From a virus, in the IMG/VR virus record IMGVR_UViG_3300044647_001119, positions 1 to 23,400 of that record: a stretch of 23,400 nucleotides of DNA; one strand, written 5' to 3'. Within the stretch, counting starts at the first letter, position 1, and every line of letters starts with the position of its first letter. Below the pieces are notes generated by a model. That model had not been told where the DNA came from and made no database searches. It saw only the letters and a list, made by a program, of their open reading frames with translations. The translations under genes were made by a program, and so were the position numbers. Positions 7,979-16,321 of the stretch are shown one piece after another.

Positions 7979-9655
7979 ATGGCAGATCAAACCACTGAGC
8001 ATCCACTAATTCAGCACAAGTATGGAATTCGTTCTCCGGTCAAGATTCCCGATCTTGAGCTTGAGCTTTACGCATTCCGAAACCGGCTCCAGCCCAATGA
8101 GGGCGGACTGGGTACTTTCGACCATTTTGTTAACGCCACCAAAATGCTCTGGCCAAAGATGAGTTGGAATCCGTGGCTTGAAGCTCAAGTCGAAAGCCTC
8201 TGCGAACACGACTACGTTGGATGGGCGGGATGCGGCGCGAGCGGCAAGACCTTTGGAGCAACGCTTTTTGCTACCGTTTGGTGGCTGGCCAATCCTTCCA
8301 AGTCAACGGTTGTCCTGACATCGACGACCGCGAAGATGATCCGCAAGCGTATGTGGGCCAATCTTCAGGATTTGGTTCGTAAGTCTCGCGGGTTTCCAGG
8401 CAACATGGTCGATTCCAAAATGGCCTTACAGGCTGTCAAAGGTGACGACCGCCATTCCATTTCCGCTATCGCCGTCGCCGAAGGTAACACCTCGAAGGCA
8501 GTGGCCAACATCCAAGGTATTCACGCCGAGCGGGTGATGGTCATCATTGACGAAGCTACGGACACCCCCGAGGCAGCGTTCGAGGCTTGTACAAACCTCT
8601 CCAAGGGTTGCCGTGAGTTCAAGATGCTAGTCATCGGAAACCCTGCTTCGAAGTACGATCCGCACGGACGCTTCTGCACACCGGCAAAGGGTTGGCGCAG
8701 TGTCACGATTGAGGATCAGCATTGGCTGACCGAACGCGGGATGTGCCGACGGTTCGACGGCATGAAATCGCCCAATATCAGCGAAGGGCGAACAAAGTAC
8801 CCATACCTCATCACGCACGATCAGGTTTTGTCGGCTATGCGCCATGAGGGCGAGCAAAGCCCCACATTCTGGAAGTACACACGCGGATTCTGGGCACCGG
8901 ACGGCATGGTCAAGACGGTGCTTTCCGAATCACTGATCGAGACGCACACGCCTACAAAGAACTTGGTGTTTACGACCAATGTCCAAATTGTTGCCGGACT
9001 TGATCCGGGCTTTGGCGGCGATAGATGCGTTCTACGCTTTGCCAAGATTGGCACCGCAAACGACAAGGCGAGTGTACTCTTTGGCGATGTAGTTCAAATC
9101 TCACCGAATGCCGCGCTGACCGAGCCGGTGCATTACCAAATAGCCAATCGAGTCAAAGAGGAATGCGCCAAGCGTGGCGTTGCACCGGACAAATTCGCTC
9201 TGGATTCAAGCGGTGAAGGCGGTGGGTTGGCCGACATTCTGACCCGCGAATGGGGTGTGGTTCATCGCGTTGAGTTTGGTGGTTCTCCGTCAACCATCCC
9301 GGTCAGCGACGAGGACAGTAGGCCATGCAATGAAGCATACGACCGCAAGGTGACAGAACTCTGGTTCTCGATGCGAAAATGGGTCGTCGAGGAGCGTGTT
9401 GGTGGTATGGACATCGAGACGTTGCAGGAGTTCTGCGGTCGAATGTTCGACGATTCCAAGCGTAAGATATCGGTCGAATCGAAGACCGTGATGAAGCAAC
9501 GAACCGGAAAATCGCCCGACTTGGCCGACGCTGCTGTAGTCTTGCTTGATCTAGTCCGCAAAACCGCCGCATTTGAACCGCGAGCAAGCAGAATGGATAA
9601 GGTCTGGGAAAAGCTCGTTCGAGATGCTGATTCAATTTATCACGACGACTTATGA
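7979..9655 (+). CDS. terL: Terminase large subunit (DNA packaging ATPase-nuclease)
   Basis: A 558-residue motor protein that powers DNA packaging into the prohead and cuts the concatemer. Residues 84-91 are a Walker A (GCGASGKT) and residues 186-193 a Walker B (VMVIIDEA), with the adjacent Glu expected for catalysis. The C-terminal RNase H-like nuclease shows Asp342 (AGLDPGFGGD), Asp409 (FALDSSGEGGG) and Asp514/Asp517 (KSPDLADAAVVLLDLVR). Length is usual for the family. The ATG follows AAGG by about 6 bases. It starts the rightward block and its stop overlaps the next gene by 4 bases. No small terminase subunit is seen in the window. Confidence 0.93.
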   Translation: MADQTTEHPLIQHKYGIRSPVKIPDLELELYAFRNRLQPNEGGLGTFDHFVNATKMLWPKMSWNPWLEAQVESLCEHDYVGWAGCGASGKTFGATLFATVWWLANPSKSTVVLTSTTAKMIRKRMWANLQDLVRKSRGFPGNMVDSKMALQAVKGDDRHSISAIAVAEGNTSKAVANIQGIHAERVMVIIDEATDTPEAAFEACTNLSKGCREFKMLVIGNPASKYDPHGRFCTPAKGWRSVTIEDQHWLTERGMCRRFDGMKSPNISEGRTKYPYLITHDQVLSAMRHEGEQSPTFWKYTRGFWAPDGMVKTVLSESLIETHTPTKNLVFTTNVQIVAGLDPGFGGDRCVLRFAKIGTANDKASVLFGDVVQISPNAALTEPVHYQIANRVKEECAKRGVAPDKFALDSSGEGGGLADILTREWGVVHRVEFGGSPSTIPVSDEDSRPCNEAYDRKVTELWFSMRKWVVEERVGGMDIETLQEFCGRMFDDSKRKISVESKTVMKQRTGKSPDLADAAVVLLDLVRKTAAFEPRASRMDKVWEKLVRDADSIYHDDL

Positions 9656-10284
9656 GCAGTAACGTCACCGGATACAAAGTGCTGAACGAACACATGGTCA
9701 TCCCTGGCGGGTGGCATTACCGTGTTCCTGAGACTGGCATCGAAATCATGGGTGGATCTTGGCCACAGCTCCATGAGTTCGTTCGTAACCATTACACCGC
9801 CAATGCGATTAAAATTCCCGAAAATCTCGACACGTTAATCACCGAGTATGCGTGTCGTAACGGTGCTGATTGTATGTACAATGAAGTTGAAATCCGTAAG
9901 CCAGAAGGCCGTAAATCGCTCCAAATTGGCGATGTAATCCGCTTCAGCATGAGCCTCTTGCACGGTCTGACCGTTGGCGGAGGCAAAGTAAGCCAAGCGG
10001 AAGCGACTCGAAGAGCGTCAATCTGCTCGACATGCATTTACAACCGTAAGCCGCTCGGATGCACTGGATGCAACGCTCGGGTGCTGAAAGAGGCGGTCAA
10101 AACCTTTTCCCAGCATGGCAGCACACCCCTAGACGAAAGCCTACAAAGCTGCGAATTTTGCGGTTGCTTTATCAGAAGCATGGTGTGGTTTCCCATTGAA
10201 ACACTTCACCGCTTCACGGACGCTACAGAGAACGCAAACTTGCCAGCTTACTGCTGGAAAAAACGACCATGTACGGAAACCTAG
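9652..10284 (+). CDS. Cysteine-rich zinc-ribbon-like protein
   Basis: A 210-residue protein between terminase and portal. It has paired cysteines typical of metal sites: C125-C128 (CSTC), C137-C140 (CTGC), C167-C170-C172 (CEFCGC), and C201 and C207 near the end; C68 and C74 add a further pair. Such zinc-ribbon proteins occur at this position in uncultured phage packaging modules. The first ~100 residues (VIPGGWHYRVPETGIEIMGG) form a separate domain with no recognised fold. The ATG lies in the terminase stop (ATGA), and its end overlaps the portal start by 16 bases, so the three genes are translationally linked. A packaging-accessory or DNA-binding role is inferred only. Confidence 0.6.
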   Translation: MSSNVTGYKVLNEHMVIPGGWHYRVPETGIEIMGGSWPQLHEFVRNHYTANAIKIPENLDTLITEYACRNGADCMYNEVEIRKPEGRKSLQIGDVIRFSMSLLHGLTVGGGKVSQAEATRRASICSTCIYNRKPLGCTGCNARVLKEAVKTFSQHGSTPLDESLQSCEFCGCFIRSMVWFPIETLHRFTDATENANLPAYCWKKRPCTET

Positions 10285-12518
10285 CCCAACTGCCGCTCGA
10301 AACCATTAACGAGGAGGGTAAAGCTCCCGAAACTCGTATTGCCGACGCGGCATCGGCTCGCGAGATATTCCAAAAGCTCATCATGGCCGACGAGTTGCGG
10401 AATAGCACACGCGCAAAGCTCCGTGGTCTTGTTGACGGCAATCCTCCGTACAATCCGGCAGAGCTTCGGCGAAACAACCAAGCGTTCCGTACCAACGTCA
10501 ACTTCCGCGAATCGGAAGCGTTCCTCACGTTGGCCATGTCAGCCTTCTACGATGTGTTCGCCGAAGTTCCGACCTACGCAAATGTCCGTACCGCTTACGG
10601 CAACGACATGGATAAGCGAGAGGAATGGTCGAAGATCATCACCGAGGAGTTTGACCGTCTTCAGAAGCTAGACAAGGACTTCGACTACATCATGCAGCTC
10701 TCGCAGCGTGAGATGGTCCTGATTGGCAATGGTCCGCTAATCTTCGAAGACGGCTCCAATTGGCGGTGCAAGGCCATCATGGCGACGGATCTTCTCGTCC
10801 CCGATGGCACCAAGTCCAATGTCAGCGATTGGAAGGTGGCCTGCGTCCGCACTCGCATGGGCGTGGATGATCTGTTCGAGAAGATCCAAGACGAGCAGGC
10901 GGCGACTGCTGCCGGTTGGGATGTGAACTATGTCCGTCAGCGTATCCGCGCTGCGATGCCTGAGCCGTATCGTTCCGGCGTTCAGTACGATTGGGAGTTT
11001 TTCCAACGCCAGCTTCGCTCGAACGACATTACGTTCTCCGCACGGTCAGAGGTCGTGTTGATGTCCCATATCTTCTACAAGGAGTTCGATGGGCAGATCA
11101 GCCATGCCATCATTGACGAGCGGGACAGCGAGAGCTTCATGTATCGGAAGCTGCGCCGGTTCAAGCGGTGGGAGCAGATCATTCATCCGATGTATTACGA
11201 CCGTGGTGACGGCGAGCATCACGGTGTGAAGGGTCTTGGCATCAAGATGCTTCAGGCGATGGAGCTAAAGAACCGGCTTCGTTGCTCGATGGTGGACAGC
11301 GCGTTCGCTCGTACGCAGATTCTCTTCCGCCCCCTCAACCCGAACGCTCTCAGCAAAACAAGCGTCGTTCAGCAAGGACCGTATGCCATTCTCCCTCCAG
11401 ACTATGAAGTCATTCAGCAGAACATTGCTGGCGTTCTCGACGCTCCTATGGCGGTCAACGCGGACCTTGAGAATGTTCTTCAAGGCAATCTCTCTCAATA
11501 TCGCCAATCGCTCAACAAACCGGCTGGCAACCCACGAACCGCGACTGAAATCCAAGCCATCGTGGCACAGCAGTCAGCAATCGGTAAGACGCAGCTCAGC
11601 CGGTATTACAACCAGCTCGATTCATTCTTCGAAGAGCGGTACAACCGAGCCTCCAATCCCAACCTGAACCCGATTACCAAGTCGGATAAGGACGCGATTG
11701 AGTTCCAGCGTCGTTGCGCCGAACGAGGCGTTCCGGTTCAAGCCATGCTGGACATCGACTTCGTTGAAGCGACTCGCACGGTCGGCCAAGGTTCTCAGTT
11801 CGCGAAACAACAGCTCCTCGGATCTTTGCTCGGACTTCTTGGTTCTCTTCCTGAGGGCGGAAAAGTCAGTCTTTTGCGCGACTACATCGCCGCTCAGGTT
11901 GGCCAACAAATGGTGGATCGTTATCTGCCGACTCAGATCCAGTCTTCGCGAGTTCAGGATCAGACCGCACTGGCTGTTCTGGAGCATTCGTCCTTGCGCC
12001 AGGGCAACATGGCAATCGTCACGGATACGCAGAATCAAATCGTTCACATCGACACGCATCTTGCGGCGGCGAACGAGGCGGCTGCATCGATCCAGCAGGG
12101 CGGCAATCCGCAGGAGATTATGCTCTTCCTGCAAGGCATCGGTCAGCACGTTCAAGATCATCTGGCTCGCTTGTCCACCGATCCTACTCGTCGTCCTCAG
12201 GTCGAGGCGTACGCGCAGCAGCTCCAGATGGTTGTTCAGACCGTTCAGCAGCTTGGTGAGCTGTTGCAGCAGCAACAGGAAGCTCAGGCGCAAATGCAGC
12301 AGGCTCAGGCGATTCAGCAGGGCGTCGATCCAAAGACGGCGATGATGAATGCCGAGGTTCAAGCAAAAATCGCTCGCCAGAACGCCGAAACTATGGCCAA
12401 CATTCAGCGTCAGAACGAGAAGGCGATGGCAGATTTAGCTCGCCGGAATGCGAAGACAACCGCTGATATTCAGCGAGCGAATGCAACTGCCGAGTCTAAC
12501 TTGGCGCGTCAGGGATAA
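10269..12518 (+). CDS. Portal protein
   Basis: A 749-residue portal, the dodecameric ring through which DNA enters and leaves. Recognisable portal features: LVDGNPPYNPAELRRNNQAF (residues ~54-73), an alpha/beta stem-wing core, and PRTATEIQAIVAQQSAIG (about residues 418-435), the Thr-Ala-Thr-Glu motif near the tunnel region. The C-terminus from about residue 665 is Gln/Ala-rich coiled coil, ending in four exact 11-residue units (701-744). It is at the upper end of portal length, which fits podovirus portals with a long C-terminal barrel. It starts 16 bases inside the upstream gene. Methyltransferase starts 5 bases after its stop. Confidence 0.85.
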   Translation: MYGNLAQLPLETINEEGKAPETRIADAASAREIFQKLIMADELRNSTRAKLRGLVDGNPPYNPAELRRNNQAFRTNVNFRESEAFLTLAMSAFYDVFAEVPTYANVRTAYGNDMDKREEWSKIITEEFDRLQKLDKDFDYIMQLSQREMVLIGNGPLIFEDGSNWRCKAIMATDLLVPDGTKSNVSDWKVACVRTRMGVDDLFEKIQDEQAATAAGWDVNYVRQRIRAAMPEPYRSGVQYDWEFFQRQLRSNDITFSARSEVVLMSHIFYKEFDGQISHAIIDERDSESFMYRKLRRFKRWEQIIHPMYYDRGDGEHHGVKGLGIKMLQAMELKNRLRCSMVDSAFARTQILFRPLNPNALSKTSVVQQGPYAILPPDYEVIQQNIAGVLDAPMAVNADLENVLQGNLSQYRQSLNKPAGNPRTATEIQAIVAQQSAIGKTQLSRYYNQLDSFFEERYNRASNPNLNPITKSDKDAIEFQRRCAERGVPVQAMLDIDFVEATRTVGQGSQFAKQQLLGSLLGLLGSLPEGGKVSLLRDYIAAQVGQQMVDRYLPTQIQSSRVQDQTALAVLEHSSLRQGNMAIVTDTQNQIVHIDTHLAAANEAAASIQQGGNPQEIMLFLQGIGQHVQDHLARLSTDPTRRPQVEAYAQQLQMVVQTVQQLGELLQQQQEAQAQMQQAQAIQQGVDPKTAMMNAEVQAKIARQNAETMANIQRQNEKAMADLARRNAKTTADIQRANATAESNLARQG

Positions 12519-12523
12519 GAATT

Positions 12524-13141
12524 ATGGGAAACGAAGAAAACATTGTTCAATTCATCGCCGACAACTTCCCGAAGATGGGCGGTTGGTGCGATCCGAAAAA
12601 AGGTTTGGAAATCGCCAAACTTGTTCTCGAAACGAAACCGCAGCGCATTGCTGAAGTTGGTGTTTTCGAAGGCAAGTCCACGCTCGCACTCGCCCAAGCC
12701 TGCAAGCTGAACGGAAGCGGAACCGTCTACGCTATCGATTCTTGGAAGAAAGAAGACTGCATCGACGACGAGACGAATGCCAATCAGGAATGGTGGGCGA
12801 CACTCGATCTGGACAAGCATTACGAATCTTTCGTTGGTCATTGCGTTCGCGCGCAGGTCGTAAAGCAGATTCAGTTCTGCCGAATGTCCTCATGGGATGC
12901 GTCACGGTTTCTGCCCGACATGGACATGGTTCACATCGACGCCAATCACGCCGAATGGCCTTCTACGAGCGATGTCGTCAACTGGCTTCCGAAGCTCAAG
13001 GTTGGCGGCTACATCGTGATGGACGATGTGAACTGGGAATCGACCCAGACTGCTCTCAAGTTCGTCATGAAACGCTGCGAATTTGTTTCGCGATTTGATC
13101 TGAGCGAGAGCGTTTTTGCTATCTATCGAAAACTGAAATAA
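12524..13141 (+). CDS. Class I SAM-dependent methyltransferase (Methyltransf_24-like)
   Basis: A 205-residue protein. Motif I is IAEVGVFEGKSTLALA (residues 42-57), with the acidic residue of motif II at VYAIDSW (Asp72). A third conserved piece is DMVHIDANHAEW (about 133-144), followed by LKVGGYIVMDDVNW. This arrangement is that of the Methyltransf_24 group, frequently found in sugar or surface-modification clusters. It opens the five-gene cassette between portal and scaffold. The start has a GGATAAGAATT leader, a weak Shine-Dalgarno. The methyl acceptor is unknown; a glycan or nucleotide-sugar-linked substrate is inferred from neighbours. Confidence 0.75.
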   Translation: MGNEENIVQFIADNFPKMGGWCDPKKGLEIAKLVLETKPQRIAEVGVFEGKSTLALAQACKLNGSGTVYAIDSWKKEDCIDDETNANQEWWATLDLDKHYESFVGHCVRAQVVKQIQFCRMSSWDASRFLPDMDMVHIDANHAEWPSTSDVVNWLPKLKVGGYIVMDDVNWESTQTALKFVMKRCEFVSRFDLSESVFAIYRKLK

Positions 13142-13145
13142 CCCC

Positions 13146-13748
13146 GTGCAAACGGTCGTTATCACGATGCGAGGCAGTTCTCGCATCCCGCGCCTACAAA
13201 GAAACCTTGATTCCGCTGGAATCACGGACTACCGCATTTTCTATGGCCTGAACGGCGCGAAGTCCGGCCTGAAAGCGAGCATTCCATACGAGATAGATGC
13301 TCCCGGCTCAGGCTACCTCATCTGCTCCAAGCACGTTGGATGCAGCATGTCCCATTGGATGCTATGGAACGCGCTGGATTTCGATCCTTCCACGCCGGAC
13401 ATGGTGATGGTCCTAGAGGACGACATCCTATTCCGTCCGCATTGGCGCGAAACAATCGAACGTGCGCTGACAAAGCTGCCCGAGGATTGGGATATTCTCT
13501 ATCCTGGCTCTTGTTGCGCGCATGGAAAGCTCTCACGCGAGCTGGATTCAAACCTCTTCGAAGGAATGCCGCTTTGCACTCACTGCTACATCGTCCGCAA
13601 AAAGGCTCTCAAGACTCTCATCGAGACGAACGAAGAGGTCTTTGCACCAATCGATTTGCAGATGTACTTCAAGAGCCGCCAGCATCTGAAATGTTTCACA
13701 ATTTTCCCGCGAGTTGCCGATCAAGAAGACTGCGCTTTAGCCGACTAA
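13146..13748 (+). CDS. Glycosyltransferase family 25-like (copy A)
   Basis: A 200-residue protein starting at GTG, 4 bases after the preceding stop. It has the GT25 pattern: VVITMRGSSRIPRLQRNL at the N-terminus, GCSMSHWMLWNAL (residues 65-77), VLEDDILF with the metal-binding-like EDD at 91-93, LPEDWDILYPGSCC (111-124), CTHCYIVRKKAL, and APIDLQM at 167-173. GT25 enzymes transfer hexoses, often in LPS outer core. It is paralogous to the gene at 14340: both share EDD, GSCCA, SNL, CTH, ETN, PID-QM and PR-A-QE. It is shorter than many GT25s but keeps the core. Donor and acceptor cannot be read from sequence. Confidence 0.75.
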   Translation: MQTVVITMRGSSRIPRLQRNLDSAGITDYRIFYGLNGAKSGLKASIPYEIDAPGSGYLICSKHVGCSMSHWMLWNALDFDPSTPDMVMVLEDDILFRPHWRETIERALTKLPEDWDILYPGSCCAHGKLSRELDSNLFEGMPLCTHCYIVRKKALKTLIETNEEVFAPIDLQMYFKSRQHLKCFTIFPRVADQEDCALAD

Positions 13749-13752
13749 AATT

Positions 13753-14343
13753 ATGGGTTCACCTTTCAATGGAGACACATTCATCGAGCAGGAGTTTCTT
13801 TACCTCAAAGAACGCTTCGAGCTGACGACCGCTGTCGAAACCGGCACTCACGAAGCGGACACTACCGTTTGGTTGGCCAAGAACTTCCTCAAGACCGTTT
13901 CATGCGAGCTGAACCACGACTTGGTTGAGAAAGCTAAGGAGAAGTTCAAACGCGAGAATGTCTACGCTGAGATGTTCGAGGGCAGTAGCGATGCCTGCAT
14001 GAACTGGTTCATTCCGCATCACGGAATTGGACACGACACAATCTTCTTTCTCGACGCCCACTGGAACGACTACCTGCCGCTGCTCGAAGAGCTTGAGGCA
14101 ATCAATCGCTACGATCTGCATCCGGTCATTGCCATCCACGACTTCAAGGAACCGACCGGACAGCTTGGATACGACAGTTACAATGGCCACGACATTTGTC
14201 TTGGCTACGTCAAGGAGAAGCTGGACGCGATTTACCGCGCCAAGACGCTGACACAGAAGTACGGCTACAGCTTCTACTACAACCACCCTAGCCGATGCGT
14301 AGGTGCGCGTCGCGGCATCATCTACATCCTCCCGAACCGATGA
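13753..14343 (+). CDS. Second SAM methyltransferase-like protein
   Basis: A 196-residue protein. AVETGTHEADTTVWLA (residues 27-42) resembles the glycine-containing SAM-binding loop, VSCELN (49-54) supplies the acidic residue after strand two, and IFFLDAHWNDYLPLLEEL (98-115) with Asp101-Ala-His103 resembles the DAHW segment of class I methyltransferases. HPVIAIHDF (123-131) adds another conserved Asp. It differs clearly from the upstream methyltransferase, so it is not a simple duplicate. It sits between the two paralogous glycosyltransferases; ATT leader, ATG 5 bases after the previous stop. Substrate unknown; sugar methylation is inferred from context. Confidence 0.65.
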   Translation: MGSPFNGDTFIEQEFLYLKERFELTTAVETGTHEADTTVWLAKNFLKTVSCELNHDLVEKAKEKFKRENVYAEMFEGSSDACMNWFIPHHGIGHDTIFFLDAHWNDYLPLLEELEAINRYDLHPVIAIHDFKEPTGQLGYDSYNGHDICLGYVKEKLDAIYRAKTLTQKYGYSFYYNHPSRCVGARRGIIYILPNR

Positions 14344-14969
14344 AACTACAGCTCGAAAAGACGCCGTGCTTCATCATCTCGAAGCCTGAGAGTGAGAAGG
14401 AGCGACGCTGCATCCGCTACATGAAGTCATTCGGAATCGATGCGGTTCCGATGTACGGATTCAGGGCTGAGAACTGCGGCATATCGACCGACTACTACCA
14501 CACACGCGAGAAGGAGAAGGCGAAGGTCAAAACAATCGTCGCCGGACTCAGCCATTTTTCTGTCTGGTCGGCCATCAAGTGGATGGTCGAGTCGAAGATA
14601 ACCGATCATCGCACATTTCTCATCGTCGAGGATGACGTTGAGTTCACATGCTCCGATTGGAAGAAAAAGCTGGCCGACAATCTGGACTATCTCCCGAGCG
14701 ACTGGCATGTCGTCTACATCGGAAGCTGCTGCGCCGACCCGATTGAAGACCACGGCTACATCGCGTCGAACCTTTACAAGCTCGTTCGCGGCATGTGTAC
14801 GCATGCTTACCTTGTAAATTACGAAGGTGTCTGCAAACTCCTCGAAACGAACCAGAAGGTTTGGTGTCCAATCGACATCCAGATGCTGGTCGATTCGATG
14901 CCTAGAATGAACTTTTACGGGATTCTTCCGAGGCTCGCGACGCAGGAGAACACAAAATTGTATCCATAA
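14340..14969 (+). CDS. Glycosyltransferase family 25-like (copy B)
   Basis: A 209-residue protein. The chosen ATG overlaps the preceding stop (ATGA); an in-frame start 45 bases upstream lies inside the previous gene and is not preferred. Family marks: PCFIISKPESEKERRC at the start, GLSHFSVWSAIKWM (69-82), LIVEDDVEF with EDD at 97-99, LPSDWHVVYIGSCCADP (118-134), MCTHAYLV (152-159), CPIDIQML (176-183) and LPRLATQEN near the end. It is paralogous to the gene at 13146 but diverged over most of its length, so the two likely transfer different sugars or act at different positions. Its stop shares a base with the next ATG. Confidence 0.75.
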   Translation: MKLQLEKTPCFIISKPESEKERRCIRYMKSFGIDAVPMYGFRAENCGISTDYYHTREKEKAKVKTIVAGLSHFSVWSAIKWMVESKITDHRTFLIVEDDVEFTCSDWKKKLADNLDYLPSDWHVVYIGSCCADPIEDHGYIASNLYKLVRGMCTHAYLVNYEGVCKLLETNQKVWCPIDIQMLVDSMPRMNFYGILPRLATQENTKLYP

Positions 14970-16321
14970 TGAAAGACATTATACGAAGTCTGTCTCTTAA
15001 AGCTCTCAAGCGGTTTGCAAATGGTGGTGATGGTCAGGCCGATTTGCTCATGCAGATCGAGGATTTGCGAAAGACGCTTGAGATTCGAGCTAAAGAACAT
15101 GAAGAGCATCTGACCGAGGTCCGCGAGGAACGCGATCATTGGCTTTCCCAATACGACGAAATCAAATTCGCAGCAGAGTTTCTAATGAGCTACGCAAAAA
15201 ACGACGTACCCAAGCTGGCCGAACAATGCGACTGGGAGGTTGGTAAAATCACGCTTCCTGAGGAGGTTGGAACGTACTACTTCAACCCTGCAATCATTCA
15301 GGAACCAAACGGTCAGATCCTGCTTTTCACCCGACGCTGCCGCAATAAGCGCGAGAAGGACGAGGACGTTTACCTTGAGAAAAACGACATCGTTATCTTC
15401 GAGCTGACCAAGGATCTTGGAGCAATCAAGAAGGCGTTGCTCAACCTTACCTCGCATTTTCCAAACGAGCAGTTCGAAGATCCGCGCATCGTCAAGTTCG
15501 GCGACAAGTACGGCCTAAGCTGCTGCACATTTGTTCCATTCAAGAGCTACGCGCATCAGGCGATGTTCGTCTTGGACAAGCAGTTCCTGAATGTTGCCCG
15601 ATTCGATCCGATCTACGGAAACAACTACGCCCAGGCGATGGTGAACGATGGCCATGAAAAGAACTGGCTCTATTTCACGCACGATAACGCGCCACACATG
15701 GTGTATTCGGCCAATCCTCATGTCGTAGTACGCCTTAATGGGCGTCTTGAGAAGGAAGCGGAGTACGTCACAGACGAGTTCAATCCGCTCTGGAAGTTTG
15801 GCGAGGTGCGCGGCGGCTCGAATCCGATTCTGGTCGATGGCTTGTACTGGACCTTCTTCCACAGTTCATTGCCGTGGATCAACAAGAAGCGTCGTTACTA
15901 CATGGGAGCGTACGCATTCGAGGCTAAGGCACCGTTCCGCATTGCTCGGATGACAACGTTGCCGCTTCTCACCGGCACGAATCAGCAGGACTGGTGGCCG
16001 GGATTACCTGCGGTAGTGTTCCCGTGCGGAGCGTTCTACGACAGCGCAAAGAATCATTTCGTCGTCTCGTACGGCATCAACGACGTTGATTGCGGCTACA
16101 TCAAGCTACCGTTGGCCGACATGCTGGAGGTTACGAAGGTGATTCGACCCAAGCGCGATGTCGTCAACAAGGAGAAGCCGATGAAGCTAGACGACATTCT
16201 CGACCCAATTCCGCAGAGGCATAAACTCAAACGACATCTAACAACACGATATGATCAATTGGCTAAGAGGCTCGACGAAGAACCGCAAGGAGACAGTGAA
16301 GAACCTGATGGAGCTGCCTGA
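14969..16321 (+). CDS. GH130-like five-bladed propeller protein with coiled-coil N-terminus
   Basis: A 450-residue protein. Residues ~20-65 are a charged helix, probably coiled coil. Residues ~95-395 follow the order of motifs of glycoside hydrolase family 130 (mannoside phosphorylases and related hydrolases): YYFNPAII (103-110), EDPRIV (170-175, where family members carry the proton-donor Asp), HEKNWLYF (229-236), VRGGSNPIL (280-288) with GLYWTFFH to His298, a strand YYMGAYAFE, and FPCGAFY plus VSYGIND (351-372). Family members use phosphate or water to break beta-mannosides, and related proteins act as mannosyltransferases. The C-terminal ~55 residues are basic/acidic and unassigned. The ATG shares a base with the stop of GT25 copy B. 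Catalytic competence is not proven. Confidence 0.55.
   Translation: MKDIIRSLSLKALKRFANGGDGQADLLMQIEDLRKTLEIRAKEHEEHLTEVREERDHWLSQYDEIKFAAEFLMSYAKNDVPKLAEQCDWEVGKITLPEEVGTYYFNPAIIQEPNGQILLFTRRCRNKREKDEDVYLEKNDIVIFELTKDLGAIKKALLNLTSHFPNEQFEDPRIVKFGDKYGLSCCTFVPFKSYAHQAMFVLDKQFLNVARFDPIYGNNYAQAMVNDGHEKNWLYFTHDNAPHMVYSANPHVVVRLNGRLEKEAEYVTDEFNPLWKFGEVRGGSNPILVDGLYWTFFHSSLPWINKKRRYYMGAYAFEAKAPFRIARMTTLPLLTGTNQQDWWPGLPAVVFPCGAFYDSAKNHFVVSYGINDVDCGYIKLPLADMLEVTKVIRPKRDVVNKEKPMKLDDILDPIPQRHKLKRHLTTRYDQLAKRLDEEPQGDSEEPDGAA

Noticed and set aside
11698-12345. 215-codon plus-strand open frame in another frame of the portal gene
   Set aside because: Ser/Arg-rich out-of-frame shadow of the portal gene, without recognisable features.
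11622-12362. 246-codon minus-strand open frame antisense to the portal C-terminus
   Set aside because: Leu/Arg-rich mirror of the Gln/Ala-rich portal coding region; no leader or neighbour supports it.
14295-14339. Upstream start for GT25 copy B
   Set aside because: It adds a His/Pro/Arg-rich segment inside the preceding methyltransferase gene; the ATGA overlap at 14340 is the normal junction type here.
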